DNA of 33,964 nucleotides, from contig CAJJYZ010000026.1 in NCBI GenBank assembly GCA_905197485.1, positions 1 to 33,964 on the forward strand. The letters run 5' to 3'. Of the stretch, positions 32,039 to 33,964 are shown in pieces. Made by a program: the position numbers and the translations under genes. The notes below the pieces were generated by a model, which was given only the letters and a program-made list of their open reading frames with translations, made no database searches and had not been told where the DNA came from. How positions within the stretch are numbered: the first letter of the stretch is position 1; every line of letters starts with the position of its first letter. The stretch is from an uncultured Lachnospiraceae bacterium (lineage in GTDB: Bacteria > Bacillota > Clostridia > Lachnospirales > Lachnospiraceae).

Positions 32039-32875
32039 ATGATACAGGACATTGAACCGCATATTTACCGGAACGAATATCAACCGGTACCGCCGGATTC
32101 GGAAAGCTATGTTTTGATTTATGAAGAAAATACTATACTTTTGAAGGAATTGGAGGATGGCATCACTTATCCGACGTTTGAAGAACTGGAAATACAGAAT
32201 CCCAATCTGTATGAGCGGTATACCTATCTTTTTTCTGTGGATGAGAAACGGTTTTACTATGTGCCGGATATTTCTTTTGATAAACTTTCCGGATATCGGA
32301 TGGAGTCTGTGAGGCGGTTTCGGGAATTGAAGCCGCAATATCTGGCTTTTGCGGGGATAACGGGAACCCAGTTGATTCGCTGGTATGAAAGCCGCAGATT
32401 TTGCGGGGTGTGCGCCGGAAGAATGCGGCATGATACAAAAGAGCGGATGGTGCGGTGCGAGAGGTGCGGGAACATGGAATACCCGAAGATTTGTCCTGCT
32501 GTGATTGTAGGGGTCACAAGTGGGAATCGGCTTCTCCTGACAAAGTACGCGGGACGGGACTATAAAAAATATGCGCTGATTGCCGGATTCGCGGAAATCG
32601 GGGAATCGATTGAGGATACGGTACGCCGGGAAGTGATGGAAGAGGTTGGATTAAAGGTAAAGAATCTGCGGTTCTATAAGAGCCAGCCATGGTCTTTTTC
32701 GGATACGCTTCTGATGGGATTCTATTGTGAATTGGATGGCGGCGATACGATTACATTGGAGGAAGAAGAACTGTCGTTTGCCCAATGGTTCGAGAGAGAA
32801 GAGATTCCGGAAGGGAAAGATGAAATCAGTTTGACAAATGAGATGATTCGTTCCTTCAAAAATGGGGAAATCTAG
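32039..32875 (+). CDS. nudC: NAD(+)/NADH pyrophosphatase (NudC)
   Basis: 278-residue Nudix hydrolase. It cleaves NADH to NMNH and AMP, and in E. coli also removes NAD caps from RNA. The zinc ribbon C122xxC125...C140xxC143 is complete. The Nudix box Gx5Ex7REUxEExGU is at 183-205 (GFAEIGESIEDTVRREVMEEVGL). The NudC-specific motif SQPW follows at 215-218. The N-terminal 110 residues match the poorly conserved NudC N-domain. AGGAGAG lies 7 nt before the ATG. Divergent from the sir2-like gene; the shared region suggests linked control of NAD metabolism, but this is inference. Confidence 0.94.
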   Translation: MIQDIEPHIYRNEYQPVPPDSESYVLIYEENTILLKELEDGITYPTFEELEIQNPNLYERYTYLFSVDEKRFYYVPDISFDKLSGYRMESVRRFRELKPQYLAFAGITGTQLIRWYESRRFCGVCAGRMRHDTKERMVRCERCGNMEYPKICPAVIVGVTSGNRLLLTKYAGRDYKKYALIAGFAEIGESIEDTVRREVMEEVGLKVKNLRFYKSQPWSFSDTLLMGFYCELDGGDTITLEEEELSFAQWFEREEIPEGKDEISLTNEMIRSFKNGEI

Positions 32876-32876
32876 T

Positions 32877-32905
32877 TGACAATTAGAAGAGGTTTGCATA
32901 TACTA
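32877..32905 (+). promoter_or_regulatory. sigma-A promoter of the YitT-family gene
   Basis: TTGACA (32877-32882) and TATACT (32900-32905) have a 17-bp spacer. The -35 begins right after the nudC stop codon. Confidence 0.85.
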
Positions 32906-32917
32906 TATGCTTAGAGA

Positions 32918-32960
32918 AGAGCAATTGCGAATTATAATTATTATAATTTGCAGTTGCTCT
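32918..32960 (+). other. 20-bp leader hairpin in the 5' UTR of the YitT-family gene
   Basis: AGAGCAATTGCGAATTATAA (32918-32937) pairs along its whole length with 32941-32960, with two G-T wobbles and a 3-nt loop. It starts about 6 nt after the expected transcription start and is followed by TTTGTTG. It may be a terminator-type attenuator or an mRNA stabiliser. Confidence 0.7.
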
Positions 32961-33059
32961 TTGTTGTCAGGTGAAGAATACAGGTTGTGTGATTCTTTGC
33001 TCGTCACAAAATGCTTAAAATGTGTTCAGATTCATAAAACAGGAAGGAGAGAATATCGT

Positions 33060-33914
33060 ATGAAAACGAATAAGGCAAAAGAACTTGCAATTGATATTGG
33101 GGTGGATATTGTCGGAAATATGCTGATTGCAATCGGTGTGTACAACTTCGCTGCCAATTCCGGCTTCCCGGTGGCGGGAATCTCCGGTATTGCCCTCATT
33201 TTCTATCATTTGTTTGGGCTTCCGATTGGTATTATGACAGTAGTATTGAATATACCAATCATTTTATTGTGTTATAAACTCTTGGGAAAGGACTTTCTGC
33301 TTCGCTCTTTGAAGACAATGATTATCGCATGGCCGCTTATGGATATCGTAGCGCCGATGCTTCCGGTATATAATGGCGACAGGATGCTGTCCGCGATTTG
33401 TGTCGGGGTATTCTCGGGACTTGGATATGCGATGATTTATTTGAGAAACTCATCTACCGGAGGAGCAGACTTCATTATTATGTCTGTCAGAGCGCTGAAG
33501 CCGCATCTTTCCATCGGGAAAATTGCGTTTATTACCGATGTTATCATCGTAGGACTTGGCGGCGTGTTATTCGGAGATACAGACAGCATTATTTACGGAT
33601 TGATTCTTACTTATATTTTATCTACGGTTGTGGATAAAGTTATGTACGGTATCGATGCAGGTAAGATGACGCTTGTTGTGACAGACCACAGCAAAGAGGT
33701 GGCGGCGAAGATTGATGAGCTGACAGAAAGAGGATGTACGTTCCTGCGTGGAGTAGGAAGTTATTCCGGTGAAGAAAAAATGGTTGTCATGTGTGCATGC
33801 AGCAACAAGGAAATGCACAAAGTACAGAAAGCGGTAAAAGAAGTTGACAATCGCGCATTTTTAGTTACAATGGAATCTAACGAAGTGCGCGGAGAAGGAT
33901 TCAAACCGCACTAG
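33060..33914 (+). CDS. YitT-family membrane protein (DUF161 and DUF2179)
   Basis: 284 residues. The first 190 form five or six membrane segments of the YitT/DUF161 type (ending in the motif SSTGGADFIIM and a DVIIVGLGGVLFG helix). The C-terminal soluble DUF2179 domain (about 215-275) has DAGKMTLVVTDHSKEVAAKI and RGVGSYSG. The role of the family is not established; transport is often assumed. The open frame begins further upstream at 32907, but that extension covers the leader hairpin. The ATG at 33060 follows AAGGAG with 10 nt spacing and begins the normal family N-terminus. The last bases of the window show no terminator yet. Confidence 0.92.
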   Translation: MKTNKAKELAIDIGVDIVGNMLIAIGVYNFAANSGFPVAGISGIALIFYHLFGLPIGIMTVVLNIPIILLCYKLLGKDFLLRSLKTMIIAWPLMDIVAPMLPVYNGDRMLSAICVGVFSGLGYAMIYLRNSSTGGADFIIMSVRALKPHLSIGKIAFITDVIIVGLGGVLFGDTDSIIYGLILTYILSTVVDKVMYGIDAGKMTLVVTDHSKEVAAKIDELTERGCTFLRGVGSYSGEEKMVVMCACSNKEMHKVQKAVKEVDNRAFLVTMESNEVRGEGFKPH

Positions 33915-33964
33915 TATAGAATAAATTAAATTTCTGCTATATATTTTTGAGATGATGTATGGTA

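Noticed and set aside
32907..33059. N-terminal extension of the YitT-family protein
   Set aside because: It covers the leader hairpin and encodes an Ile-run with no ribosome binding site; the ATG at 33060 has AAGGAG.

Overview
The window looks like chromosomal DNA from a Lachnospiraceae-type gut Firmicute (Clostridia). The evidence is the strong AGGAGG-type ribosome binding sites, clean sigma-A promoters, FeoA-FeoB fusion, DapL route to diaminopimelate, CsoR/CopA pair, YitT and DUF5721-like proteins, and tRNA genes without encoded CCA. Genus-level placement is not possible from the sequence alone. No rRNA, CRISPR array, prophage or intact insertion sequence is visible. The only trace of a mobile element is a 58-codon recombinase fragment near 22.2 kb.

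Layout. 0-5.6 kb is metal homeostasis: a FeoA-FeoB ferrous iron transporter with a DtxR-like box at its promoter, then csoR and copA behind a promoter carrying two CsoR-type operators. copA ends in a CopZ-like domain that has its own in-frame ATG and ribosome binding site. 5.6-9.4 kb holds a GntR/FCD regulator divergent from proC, with five TTGTATACAA-like boxes between them, followed by a terminator and the diaminopimelate genes dapF and dapL. 9.4-11.6 kb is a MerR regulator divergent from a MATE efflux pump, with a textbook 19-bp-spacer MerR promoter. 11.6-12 kb holds two identical tRNA-Gln(CTG) genes and tRNA-Pro(CGG).

12.1-14.6 kb holds a zinc-ribbon membrane protein with two repeated outer domains, a divergent short cis-prenyltransferase (UppS-like) and a GNAT acetyltransferase. 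14.7-19 kb is a two-gene ABC exporter whose permease carries a roughly 390-residue coiled coil. 19-21.2 kb is htpG preceded by a perfect CIRCE element. 21.4-22.1 kb is a MntA/HepT-type nucleotidyltransferase-HEPN toxin-antitoxin pair, followed by the recombinase remnant. 22.6-24.2 kb holds two lineage-type proteins of unknown function.

24.3-31.1 kb is a six-gene co-directional run: rluF-like pseudouridine synthase, ligA, a ClpX-like unfoldase, a cytoplasmic Csp-type subtilisin, a small coiled-coil protein and an LspA-like membrane protease. 31.1-32.9 kb has two divergent NAD-related genes, an atypical Sir2 protein and NudC. 33-33.9 kb is a YitT-family membrane protein behind a promoter with a 20-bp leader hairpin.

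The most noteworthy items are the embedded CopZ start, the phased GntR operator array, the CIRCE element on htpG, the ClpX/subtilisin/LspA-like run, the divergent UppS, and the HEPN-MNT pair beside a recombinase scar.
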